DNA from: Mangrovimicrobium sp033283385
GTDB lineage: Bacteria > Pseudomonadota > Gammaproteobacteria > Pseudomonadales > Halieaceae
Direction of reading: 5' to 3'
NCBI GenBank assembly: GCA_033283385.1
Contig: JAWMQQ010000001.1
Location: forward strand, 310,001-374,000
Length of the DNA stretch: 64,000 bases
The notes below the pieces were generated by a model. The model worked only from the letters and a program-made list of their open reading frames with translations, had not been told where the DNA came from and made no database searches. Shown in pieces: positions 1 to 7,770 of this stretch. Every line of letters starts with the position of its first letter. Position 1 is the stretch's first letter. Made by a program: the position numbers and the translations under genes.

Positions 1-580
1 CGAACGCCCAGCTGGAGGCGCCGAAGGAGATCATGCGCGCATCGCCCTCGTTGCCCAGCACCAGCCACTGGTAGATCGCCAGCGGCGTGCCGCACACCCA
101 CAGCAGCGCCGCGATGAACATGATCAGGTCGCCCACATTGCGCTCGCGGAAGCCGCGCTGGGCGAAGATCGCGCCGGAGGCGGCGAAGCACAGGGAGGTC
201 AGGCACACCTGCACCACGAACAGGTACTTGTCGTCGACGAACAGGGTGCCCAGGCTGCCCAGCAGGCAGACCGCACCCAGCAGGTAGCGCCCGGCGCGGA
301 TGCCCGCGCGCTGGGTGGCGGCGATGAACAGCAGGTAGGCGTTGATGATCCAGGCCACCGCGGGCACGGCCATGCCCAGCAGCGAATCCTCGCCCTGCTG
401 CAGGGTGAACAGGATCCAGCCCAGCAGGGTGGCCATGGCGTAGACGGTGAACATGCCCAGGCCCGCGGGCGGCGTACTGGCGGCGCTCAGGTCGTAGACG
501 ATGAGCATCTGCGCCAGGGTGATGGCGAACATCAGTCCCAGGTACAGCGTCGGCCAGTGTTGCGGGAAAATATCTTGCAT
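1..580 (-). CDS. Multi-pass membrane protein, 3' end beyond window
   Basis: An open frame runs on the minus strand from an ATG at 580 to the window edge without a stop (193 codons visible). The visible part is almost entirely hydrophobic. About six membrane segments can be picked out, starting with the stretch after MQDIFPQHW and ending near IMFIAALLWVCGTP, with short polar loops between them. No catalytic or binding motif is visible in this part. A membrane sensor region that precedes a cytoplasmic output domain (GGDEF or kinase) would look like this, but that domain would lie outside the window, so the role stays open. Its start lies about 300 bases from the divergent SDR gene, so the two may share a promoter region. 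Confidence 0.65.
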   Translation of the reverse strand, partial: MQDIFPQHWPTLYLGLMFAITLAQMLIVYDLSAASTPPAGLGMFTVYAMATLLGWILFTLQQGEDSLLGMAVPAVAWIINAYLLFIAATQRAGIRAGRYLLGAVCLLGSLGTLFVDDKYLFVVQVCLTSLCFAASGAIFAQRGFRERNVGDLIMFIAALLWVCGTPLAIYQWLVLGNEGDARMISFGASSWAF

Positions 581-883
581 GCAAGGCTCTGGTGGCTGTC
601 AGTTCCAGTCAATTATTTTGATTGCAGCGGTCATTGTTGCCCGGGTGGCCGCTTCCCATACTGTTCGCGGCCCGGACAGGCGTCCCCGTGTCATCCCCGT
701 GTATGCCGCCCCTCCCCAGGAGCGCGCCCGGCCGCAGCCCAGGCTGCTGTCACCGACTGACTTGCCGGACCACCGGATTGTGCCACAGTTCAAGCCGTGG
801 CGTGAGGCTGCCCGAGGGCGGTATGTCCTTCTGCAGCCTGACATTTTTACCAGATGTAACCGAATTTTCGAAAGGAGAAACTC
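581..883. other. Intergenic region between divergent genes
   Basis: About 300 bases with no convincing gene on either strand. It must hold the promoters of the membrane protein (leftward) and the SDR operon (rightward). A strong Shine-Dalgarno sequence, AAGGAG, lies just before the SDR start. I see no REP element and no copy of the 13-bp catabolic motif here. Confidence 0.5.
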
Positions 884-1657
884 ATGGAACTGCAAGGAAA
901 AGTCGCAATTGTCACCGGCGGTGCTTCCGGCCTCGGCCAGGCCACGGTCGAAGCCTACGTCGCCAAAGGCGCCAAAGTCGCGATTTTCGACATGAACGAG
1001 GAGCGCGGCAATGCGCTGGTCGCGCAACTGGGCGCGGACAACGCGGCGTTCTTCAGTGTGAATGTCGCCGATGAGGCCTCTGTCACCGCCGCCATCGCCG
1101 GGGTGGTCGAGAAATTCGGCAGCGTGCACATCTGCAACAACTTCGCCGGTATCGCCAGCGCCGCGAAGACCCTCGGCAAGGACGGCCCGTTCCCCTTCGG
1201 CGAGTTCACCAAGGTGATCAACGTCAACCTCGTGGGCACCTTCAACGTGTCCCGCCTGGCCGCCGAGCAGATGGCGAAGAACGAGCCGGTCACTGATGAC
1301 GGCAGCCGCGGGGTCATCATCAACACCGCCTCCATCGCCGCCTTCGAGGGCCAGATGGGCCAGCTCGCCTACTCCGCCTCCAAGGGCGGCGTGGTCGGCA
1401 TGACCCTGCCCATGGCCCGCGACCTGGCGTCCTACGGCATCCGCGTGAACACCATCGCGCCGGGCCTGATCCACACTCCGCTGTTCGAGGCCCTGCCGGA
1501 GAAAGCCTACGCCGCCCTGTGCGAGTCGCCGCTGTACCCGAAACGCCTCGGCCGCCCGGAGGAGATCGCCCACCTGTCCGTGTTCATCGTCGAGAACGAC
1601 TACATGAACGGCGAGGTGGTGCGCATGGACGCCGGCATCCGCATGCAGCCCCGCTAG
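884..1657 (+). CDS. SDR oxidoreductase, 3-hydroxyacyl-CoA dehydrogenase type II-like
   Basis: A classical short-chain dehydrogenase of 257 residues, the usual length. The nucleotide-binding motif TGGASGLG is at residues 11-18, and D36 at the end of the second strand favours NAD(H). The catalytic set is N114, S150, Y163 and K167 (YSASK). The NNAG motif appears as NNFAG (85-89). The overall pattern, including the long loop before the catalytic serine and the ending GEVVRMDAGIRMQPR, is that of human HSD17B10 / bacterial type II 3-hydroxyacyl-CoA dehydrogenase, which oxidises 3-hydroxyacyl-CoA and some hydroxysteroids. It starts at an ATG behind a strong AAGGAG. The next gene follows after 10 bases, so it is the first gene of an operon with a CoA racemase and an enoyl-CoA isomerase, which fits branched or cyclic acyl-CoA breakdown. 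Confidence 0.85.
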   Translation: MELQGKVAIVTGGASGLGQATVEAYVAKGAKVAIFDMNEERGNALVAQLGADNAAFFSVNVADEASVTAAIAGVVEKFGSVHICNNFAGIASAAKTLGKDGPFPFGEFTKVINVNLVGTFNVSRLAAEQMAKNEPVTDDGSRGVIINTASIAAFEGQMGQLAYSASKGGVVGMTLPMARDLASYGIRVNTIAPGLIHTPLFEALPEKAYAALCESPLYPKRLGRPEEIAHLSVFIVENDYMNGEVVRMDAGIRMQPR

Positions 1658-1667
1658 GGAGGTCGCC

Positions 1668-2801
1668 ATGGGTCCGCTCAACGGTTACACCGTCCTCGAA
1701 CTCGCCGGCATCGGTCCCGCCCCCATGGGCGGCATGATGCTGGCGGACATGGGCGCCGAGGTGATCCGCATCGAGCGGGCCGCCGGCGCCAGCTCGCTGC
1801 ACCAGAAGGACATCAGCAGCCGCGGCAAGAAGTCGGTGACCATCAACCTGAAGTCCCCCGAGGGGGTGGAGACCGTGCTGCGCATGGTCGAGAACGCCGA
1901 TGTCATCATCGACCCGTTCCGCCCGGGCGTCTGCGAGAAACTGGGCCTGGGCCCGGACGTGTGCCTGGCGCGCAACCCCAGGCTGGTGTTCGCGCGCATG
2001 ACCGGCTGGGGCCAGGACGGCCCGCTGGCGAAGGTCGCCGGCCACGATATCAACTACATCGCCCTGACCGGCGCGCTCTACGCCATGGGCCGTGCCGGCG
2101 AGAAACCCTGCCCGCCGCTGAACCTGGTCGGGGACATGGGTGGCGGCGGCATGCTGCTGCTGTCCGGTATCCTCGCCGCACTGCTGGAAGCGGCCAACTC
2201 CGGCAAGGGCCAGGTGGTGGACGCGGCGATGGTCGACGGTACCGCCCAGCTGATGTGGATGTTCCACGGCTGGCAGCACACCGGCGAGTACGACGCCACC
2301 CACCGCGAGGGCAACCTGCTGGACGGCGGCGCGCACTTCTACGATACCTACGAGTGCAGTGACGGCGGCTATATTTGCATCGGCTCCATCGAGCCGCAGT
2401 TCTATGCGCTGCTCAAGGAGAAGCTGGGCCTGTCCGAGGAGGAATTCGGCGACCAGAACAACCAGGCCGAGTGGCCGCGCATGACCGCGCGCCTGATCGA
2501 GATCTTCAAGCAGAAAACCCGCGATGAGTGGTGTGAGTTGCTGGAGGGAACCGACGTGTGCTTCGCCCCGGTGCTGAGCATGCTCGAGGCCCCCGAACAC
2601 CCGGCCAACCGCGAGCGCAACGTGTACATCGAGGTCGACGGCATGATCCAGCCGGCGCCGGCGCCGCGCTTCTCGCGCACGCCCTCGTCGGTGCGCAATA
2701 GCGGCTCGCAACTCGGCGCGGACACCGCGGCGGTGCTGTCCGAGATGGGTTTTGGCGAACGCGAACTCGCTGCGCTCAAGGATGGCGGTGCCATCGGATG
2801 A
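1668..2801 (+). CDS. CaiB/BaiF family protein, alpha-methylacyl-CoA racemase type
   Basis: A 377-residue member of family III CoA-transferases. It carries H126 (in GHDINY) and D156 (in LVGDMGGG), the two residues that act in Mycobacterium tuberculosis MCR, at the same numbers, plus a glutamate at 242 (SIEPQFY) close to MCR Glu241. That makes racemisation of 2-methylacyl-CoA esters (2R to 2S, which acyl-CoA oxidation of branched side chains requires) more likely than CoA transfer. The two other CaiB-like genes in the window have a transferase-type VDH/VDY aspartate instead. The start ATG follows GGGAGG. The stop overlaps an in-frame ATG of the next gene, but the better start of that gene lies further down. 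Confidence 0.85.
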   Translation: MGPLNGYTVLELAGIGPAPMGGMMLADMGAEVIRIERAAGASSLHQKDISSRGKKSVTINLKSPEGVETVLRMVENADVIIDPFRPGVCEKLGLGPDVCLARNPRLVFARMTGWGQDGPLAKVAGHDINYIALTGALYAMGRAGEKPCPPLNLVGDMGGGGMLLLSGILAALLEAANSGKGQVVDAAMVDGTAQLMWMFHGWQHTGEYDATHREGNLLDGGAHFYDTYECSDGGYICIGSIEPQFYALLKEKLGLSEEEFGDQNNQAEWPRMTARLIEIFKQKTRDEWCELLEGTDVCFAPVLSMLEAPEHPANRERNVYIEVDGMIQPAPAPRFSRTPSSVRNSGSQLGADTAAVLSEMGFGERELAALKDGGAIG

Positions 2802-2839
2802 AAGCTGCGCAGCAAACGGAAACTGGAGGAACACAGGCG

Positions 2840-3628
2840 ATGAGCAACTACGAGACAGTACAGGTCGAGCGCCGCGACGCAGTGGCGCTCGTCACCCTCA
2901 ACCGGCCTGAGTCGCTCAACTCGTTCAACGCGAAAATGCGCGCCGAGCTGCTGCTGGCGGCACGCGAGGTGAACAACGACGAGACCGTGCGCGTGGTGGT
3001 GGTCACCGGGGCCGGCCGCGGCTTCGGCGCCGGGGCGGATCTCACCGAGATGCCGCTGGACGATCCCACCTGGCGGGTGGACGACCAGCTCAACCACGAG
3101 TACAAGCCGATCATGATGGAGGTCTACGGCGCGACCAAGCCGTGGATCAGCGCGGTGAAGGGGCCGGCCGCCGGTGTCGCCAGCGCGCTCGCCATGGTCT
3201 GCGACCTCACCGTGATGTCCGAGGACGCCTATATCTTCCAGGCGTTTTCCGCCATCGGCCTGGTGCCCGACGGCGGCGCCACCTGGCACCTGGTCCACAC
3301 CCTGGGCCGCAAGCGCGCCTACCAGATCATCGCCACCGGCGAGCGCCTCAGCGCGCAGCAGTGCCTGGACTGGGGTCTCTGCAACCGTGTCGTCGGCGCC
3401 GAGAGCCTGCTCGACGAGACCCTGGCGTGGGCCGCCGAGCTGGCCGCCCGGGCGCCGCTGTCGCTGCGCTACGCCAAGCAGGCAGTCTGCCAGGCGCAGG
3501 AGGCGAGCCTCGCCCAGACCATCGCCGATGAGGCGGAGCTGCAGCGCATCTGCATCGCCACCGAGGATGCACTGGAGGGCGCCAGCGCCTTCCTGGAAAA
3601 GCGCAAGCCGGTCTGGAAGGGCCGCTGA
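2840..3628 (+). CDS. Enoyl-CoA hydratase/isomerase family, PaaG-like
   Basis: Crotonase-fold protein of 262 residues. The oxyanion-hole segment GAGRGFGAGADL is at 57-68, with Gly in place of the usual Cys. Of the two hydratase glutamates neither is present: the first position is Ala (AGVASALA), the second is in AFSAIG, and an aspartate sits in GLVPDGG (D144). This is the layout of PaaG/ECI-type isomerases, which move or rearrange double bonds, rather than of hydratases. I chose the ATG at 2840 because GGAGGA lies nine bases before it; an ATG at 2798 overlapping the previous stop is in frame but has no ribosome site. It is the last gene of the operon and a REP cluster begins about 10 bases after its stop. 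Confidence 0.82.
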   Translation: MSNYETVQVERRDAVALVTLNRPESLNSFNAKMRAELLLAAREVNNDETVRVVVVTGAGRGFGAGADLTEMPLDDPTWRVDDQLNHEYKPIMMEVYGATKPWISAVKGPAAGVASALAMVCDLTVMSEDAYIFQAFSAIGLVPDGGATWHLVHTLGRKRAYQIIATGERLSAQQCLDWGLCNRVVGAESLLDETLAWAAELAARAPLSLRYAKQAVCQAQEASLAQTIADEAELQRICIATEDALEGASAFLEKRKPVWKGR

Positions 3629-3638
3629 TCCAGTCCCT

Positions 3639-3845
3639 GTAGGAGCCTGCTACGCAGGCGATACCAGTTGTAGGAGCCTGCTACGCAGGCGATCGCCCGT
3701 TTAACGGGCTCCTACAATCGATCGCGCGTGTAACGGGTTCGTACGGTCGATCGCCCGTATAACGGGCTCCTACAATCGATCGCGCGTGCAACGGGTTCGT
3801 ACGGCCGGTCGCGTGGAACCTGTTCGTACGCGGTCGATCGCGCGC
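3639..3845. repeat. REP cluster 1 (GTAGGAG-headed elements)
   Basis: A run of several short elements built on GTAGGAGC, a small hairpin, then GCGATCGC, in direct and inverted order. The first two units have the stem CCTGC-TAC-GCAGG; later ones have CCCGT-xxA-ACGGG. The right part is decayed, with GGGTTCGTACGGTCGATCGC variants. It fills the space between the operon end and the next gene and leaves little room for a promoter. Confidence 0.9.
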
Positions 3846-3917
3846 GGCATTCGGCAATCGCGCCCCCGCCGGGTTATGCTAGCCCCCTGATCCTTCGCGA
3901 CAGGGGAATCGCGCTTT

Positions 3918-4682
3918 ATGCCCACGGCCACGCTACAACGCGCCGACGGCGAGACCATCGCCTACCAGCACACCGCCGGCACCACCCCAGGCATCCTCTT
4001 CTTCCCCGGCTTCAACTCCAATATGCACGGCGAGAAAGCCCAGGCGCTGGCCGCCTGGTGCGAGGCGCAGGGCCGGCAGTTCACCCGCTTCGACTACTTC
4101 GGCCACGGTGAATCCAGCGGCAAGTTCGAAGATGGCACCATCGGCCGCTGGATCGACGATGCGCTGGCGGTGCTCGACGAGCTCACGGAAGGGCCGCAGC
4201 TTCTCGTCGGTTCTTCCATGGGGGGCTGGATCATGCTGCGCGTCGCGCTGGCGCGGCCGGAGCGCGCCTGCGGGTTGATCGGCCTCGCCGCCGCCCCGGA
4301 CTTTACCGAGACCATGCGCGGCGGACGGCTGTCGCCGGAGCAGATGCTGCAGATGGAGCTGTCCGGCGCCTGCGATATCGAGAATTGCTACGACGACGGC
4401 GAGCCCTACACCATCACTCGCCGGCTGCTGGAGGAGGGCGCCGACCACTGCGTGCTGAACACGCAGGGCATCGCCATCGACTGCCCGGTGCGCCTGCTGC
4501 ACGGCCAGTGTGACCCGGACGTGCCCTGGGAGCGCTCGCTGTTGCTGGCGGAAAAACTCGCATCCACCGACGTCGAGGTCACCCTGGCAAAGGACGGCGA
4601 CCACCGCCTGTCGCGGCCGCAGGACCTGGCGCGCCTGCTGCGCACCGCGGACACCCTGCTGCAGCAGCTCGGCGAGCAGTGA
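3918..4682 (+). CDS. Alpha/beta hydrolase (ABHD10-like esterase)
   Basis: A 254-residue alpha/beta hydrolase. The nucleophile elbow GSSMGG places S100, the acid is D199 (HGQCDPDVPW) and the base H229 (GDHRLS). The FFPGFNSNM oxyanion stretch and short cap match the proteobacterial relatives of ABHD10, which act as carboxylesterases or depalmitoylating thioesterases. No signal peptide, so it should be cytoplasmic. The ATG is preceded by AGGGGAAT at a good distance. A lipoprotein gene follows after 13 bases. The natural substrate is not evident. Confidence 0.8.
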   Translation: MPTATLQRADGETIAYQHTAGTTPGILFFPGFNSNMHGEKAQALAAWCEAQGRQFTRFDYFGHGESSGKFEDGTIGRWIDDALAVLDELTEGPQLLVGSSMGGWIMLRVALARPERACGLIGLAAAPDFTETMRGGRLSPEQMLQMELSGACDIENCYDDGEPYTITRRLLEEGADHCVLNTQGIAIDCPVRLLHGQCDPDVPWERSLLLAEKLASTDVEVTLAKDGDHRLSRPQDLARLLRTADTLLQQLGEQ

Positions 4683-4695
4683 GCACGTCTCCCTG

Positions 4696-5379
4696 ATGCG
4701 TTTCCCCTGCCTGCTCGCGCTGCTGGTCGCCCTCGCCAGCGGTCTCGCCGGCTGCGGCGGCTACGAGATCAAGAACCTGGCCAAGTCGGATGTCGACCTG
4801 GTTGCCGACCAGTTCATCGACGAGTCCCGCCGCCTGGTGCGCGAGCTCACCGTCAAGCTGTACAAGCGCAACCCCGCGGAACTGGCGAAGATTCCCGGCA
4901 TGACCATCGACATGCGGCTGGCCCAGCTGCGCGCCACCCACGGGCCGCTGGTGTTTGACGAACTGCGGGGGCGCCAGGAGACCGAGGCGCTGGAGCTGGT
5001 GTTCGACCCCGCCTACCGCGGCGACCGGGTGTTTGCCCTGGTGGTCGGGCTGGGCGGGATGCTGCGCCACGCCTACGGCTACAACGACGAGCTGTTCCTG
5101 TTCGACGCGGCGCTCAAGCCCGAGCCCCTGGCCACCAGCGCGCACAACGTCGAGGTGTTGTCCTGGCAGCTGCGCAACAAGGCGCGCCCCAATGGCGAGC
5201 CCTGGCTGATCACCAGCGAGTACCACGGCGTGACCGACAACCTGAGCTTCGAGCGCCTGTTCGGCAAGCTTATCGTGCTGCAGGAGGTGATGGCGCGCAT
5301 CGCCGACGATGCCGGCTACCGGCGCGTGACCCGGGTGCTGCAGGCGGCGGGTTCGGTGTTCATTCCCATGCCAATCTGA
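4696..5379 (+). CDS. Putative lipoprotein of unknown function
   Basis: A 227-residue protein. It opens with MRFPCLLALLVALASGLAGC, a short lipoprotein signal with the lipobox LAGC, so the mature chain should be lipid-anchored at Cys20. The rest is soluble with mixed helices and no motif I recognise (GGYEIKNLAKSDVDLVADQFIDE follows the anchor region, given here only by its first residues G-G-Y and the acidic run). The open frame continues upstream into the hydrolase gene, but only the ATG at 4696 creates the signal peptide. It lies 13 bases after the hydrolase stop, so the two are probably co-transcribed. A REP cluster follows. Confidence 0.7.
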   Translation: MRFPCLLALLVALASGLAGCGGYEIKNLAKSDVDLVADQFIDESRRLVRELTVKLYKRNPAELAKIPGMTIDMRLAQLRATHGPLVFDELRGRQETEALELVFDPAYRGDRVFALVVGLGGMLRHAYGYNDELFLFDAALKPEPLATSAHNVEVLSWQLRNKARPNGEPWLITSEYHGVTDNLSFERLFGKLIVLQEVMARIADDAGYRRVTRVLQAAGSVFIPMPI

Positions 5380-5390
5380 ATGGCGTACCC

Positions 5391-5541
5391 GTAGGAGCCT
5401 GCTACGCAGGCGATACCGTTTGTAGGAGCCTGCTACGCAGGCGATGCCGTTTGTAGGAGCCTGCTACGCCCGAGCGCGGACCGAGGCGATCGCCCGTGTA
5501 ACGGGCTCCTACAATCGATCGCCCGTGTAACGGGCTCCTAC
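5391..5541. repeat. REP cluster 2
   Basis: Three direct GTAGGAGCCTGCTACGC units followed by inverted units ending in GGGCTCCTAC. One unit is interrupted after the stem by a short CCGAGCGCGGACCGAG insert. It sits between the lipoprotein stop and the sugar permease start. Confidence 0.9.
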
Positions 5542-5612
5542 GGGGGGGGCTTTGGCGGGATTCGGGGCGGTCTTCTACACTTTCGAGACGCCGCATGCGC
5601 TGGGGAAATGCA

Positions 5613-6614
5613 ATGTTCATCGTCGAGAGCTACGCCGTAGCCGTCTGCCTGTGTTTCGTCACCATGCTCTGCTGGGGCTCCTGGGCCAACACCCAGAAGC
5701 TCGCCTCCCTGGAGTGGCGCTTCCAGCTCTTCTACATCGATTACTCCCTCGGCGTGCTGCTGCTGGCGCTGTTGCTCGCCTTCACCCTGGGCAGCCACGG
5801 CGAGCAGGGACGGCCCTTCGTCGCCGACATCTCCCAGGCGAGCAGCGAGGCTATCGCCCTCGCGCTGCTGGGCGGGGCGGTGTTCAACTTCGCCAACATC
5901 CTGCTGGTGGTGGCCATCGATATCTCCGGCATGGCGGTGGCCTTCCCGGTGGGCATCGGCCTGGCGCTGGTCATCGGCGTCATCACCAACTACGACCCGG
6001 CGCAGGTCAACAGCGTCGAACTGCTGAGCATCGGCGTGGGGCTGGTGGTGGTCGCCATCGTGCTCGACGCGGTGATCTACCGGCGTGTGCCCGGGGCGGG
6101 GGGTGGCAACATGGCTCGCGGCCTGGCGTTTTCGGTAGTGGCTGGCGTGGCCATGGGATTCTTCTACAGGTTTGTGGCGCAGGCCATGTCGCTGGACTTT
6201 GCCCACCCCGACCCGGGGCTGATGACGCCGTATTCCGCCAGCGTGGTATTCGCCGTGGGCCTGCTGGTCTCCAACCTGCTGTTCCTGCTGCCGCTGATGT
6301 ACCGCCCGGTCACCGGCGAGCCGGTGCGCCCCGTGGAGTACCTGAAGCGGGGCACGCCCGCGCTGCACGCGGTGGGCATTCTCGGCGGGGCCATCTGGGC
6401 CACCGGGTACACCTTCAACATCATCGCCGCCGGCCGGGCCGGCTACGCGGTGTCCTACGGCCTCGGGCAGGGCGCGACCATGGTGGCGGCCCTGTGGGGC
6501 GTGTTCATCTGGAAGGAATTCCGCGAGACGCCCGCGGGCACAGGCGGGCTGATCGCTGCCATGTTCGCCTGTTTCTTCGCCGGGCTGGGCGCGATCATCT
6601 ACTCCAATCTGTAA
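5613..6614 (+). CDS. GRP-type (glucose/ribose) sugar permease
   Basis: A 333-residue integral membrane protein with about ten hydrophobic segments. It has the CWGSWANTQKL motif after the first segment and further glycine-rich repeats (AVSYGLGQGATMVAALWG), a pattern of the GRP/RhaT branch of drug/metabolite transporters that carries glucose or ribose in Firmicutes. I chose the ATG at 5613, which has GGGGAA upstream; an ATG at 5595 is in frame but lacks a ribosome site. The gene is followed after 15 bases by a ribokinase gene, so a ribose or nucleoside-ribose uptake role is the natural reading. This link is inferred from context. Confidence 0.75.
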   Translation: MFIVESYAVAVCLCFVTMLCWGSWANTQKLASLEWRFQLFYIDYSLGVLLLALLLAFTLGSHGEQGRPFVADISQASSEAIALALLGGAVFNFANILLVVAIDISGMAVAFPVGIGLALVIGVITNYDPAQVNSVELLSIGVGLVVVAIVLDAVIYRRVPGAGGGNMARGLAFSVVAGVAMGFFYRFVAQAMSLDFAHPDPGLMTPYSASVVFAVGLLVSNLLFLLPLMYRPVTGEPVRPVEYLKRGTPALHAVGILGGAIWATGYTFNIIAAGRAGYAVSYGLGQGATMVAALWGVFIWKEFRETPAGTGGLIAAMFACFFAGLGAIIYSNL

Positions 6615-6629
6615 ACAGGGCTGTCAGGC

Positions 6630-7562
6630 ATGAAGCGTATCGTCGTCATCGGTTCGTCCAACACCGACATGATCATCCAGGTGCCGCACCTGCCGGGGCC
6701 GGGTGAAACCGTGCTCGGCGGGCAGTTCACCACCACGGCGGGGGGCAAGGGCGCCAACCAGGCGGTAGCCGCCGCGCGGGCGGGGGGGCAGGTGACCTTC
6801 ATCGGCGCGGTGGGGGACGACGTGTTTGGCCGGGAGTCCTTCAAGCGGCTGGCCGAGGACGGTATCGATACCGGCTTGTGCATCGTCGACCCGCTGACAC
6901 CCTCCGGGGTGGCGCAGATATTTGTCGCCGACGACGGCGAGAACGCCATAGCCGTCGCCCCCGGGGCCAACGCCTGCCTGGAGCCGGGGCACATCGACCG
7001 CATCGGCAGCCTGTTCGGCCCCGATACCGTGGTGCTGCTGCAACTGGAAACGCCCATCGATACCGTGGTGCACGCCGCGCGGCTGGCCCACGACAGCGGC
7101 GCCACCGTCATCCTCAACCCGGCCCCGGCGGCGGACCTGCCCGACGAGATCTTCTCCTGCCTGCACTACCTGACCCCGAACCTGACCGAGGTCGAGCTGC
7201 TCACCGGTATCGCGGTCTCCGACGACAGTTCCGCCGCCGCGGCGACCGACGCGCTGCACCGGCGCGGCATGCGCACGGTATTGCTGACCCGCACCGCCGA
7301 CGGCGTGTTCTATTCCCGGCAGCCCCTCGGCCAGCCGGTGCAGAAGCAGTCCTGGCCCGCCTTCAGGGTAAACGCCGTGGATACCACCGCCGCGGGCGAT
7401 GTGTTCAACGGCTGTTTCGCGGTGGCGATCGCGGAGGGGCGGGCGCTGGAAGAGGCGATCCGCTTCGCCCAGGCGGGGGCGGCTCTGTGCGTGCAGACGC
7501 TGGGCGCGCAGGCCAGCGCGCCGGGACGGATGCAGGTCGAGGAATTCATGGGTTCGCCGTAG
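6630..7562 (+). CDS. rbsK: Ribokinase (PfkB family)
   Basis: A 310-residue PfkB-type carbohydrate kinase that should phosphorylate D-ribose with ATP. The N-terminal sugar-binding signature GGKGANQAVAAARAG is at 38-52. The C-terminal ATP/anion-hole signature DTTAAGD is at 251-257, with D257 as catalytic base. NPAPA (163-167) is typical of ribokinases rather than fructokinases. It follows the GRP-type permease in the same operon. Its stop codon TAG is formed by the first bases of a REP element (GTAGGAG), so the repeat cluster begins inside the gene end. Confidence 0.85.
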   Translation: MKRIVVIGSSNTDMIIQVPHLPGPGETVLGGQFTTTAGGKGANQAVAAARAGGQVTFIGAVGDDVFGRESFKRLAEDGIDTGLCIVDPLTPSGVAQIFVADDGENAIAVAPGANACLEPGHIDRIGSLFGPDTVVLLQLETPIDTVVHAARLAHDSGATVILNPAPAADLPDEIFSCLHYLTPNLTEVELLTGIAVSDDSSAAAATDALHRRGMRTVLLTRTADGVFYSRQPLGQPVQKQSWPAFRVNAVDTTAAGDVFNGCFAVAIAEGRALEEAIRFAQAGAALCVQTLGAQASAPGRMQVEEFMGSP

Positions 7563-7760
7563 GAGCCTGCTACGCAGGCGATACCCTTCGTAGGAGCCTG
7601 CTACGCAGGCGATGCTGCTGGTAGGAGCCTGCTATGCAGGCGATCGCCCGTGTAACGGGCTCCTACAGGATCGCGATCGCCTGCATAGCAGGCTCCTACA
7701 ACCCCGAATCCACCGTGGGAGACCGTTACACGGGCGATCGCGCGCAGAGCGCGCTCCTAC
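7559..7760. repeat. REP cluster 3
   Basis: At least four units. The first supplies the rbsK stop codon. Stems include CCTGC-TAC-GCAGG, CCTGC-TAT-GCAGG, CCCGT-GTA-ACGGG and GCGCGC-AGA-GCGCGC. The cluster ends about 10 bases before the stop of the convergent rapA gene, so it separates two convergent transcription units and may act as a two-way terminator. Confidence 0.9.
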
Positions 7761-7770
7761 GGGTGGGGGG

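Noticed and set aside
3639..3845. CRISPR array
   Set aside because: Repeats are palindromic, direct and inverted mixed, and lack unique equal-length spacers; they are REP elements.
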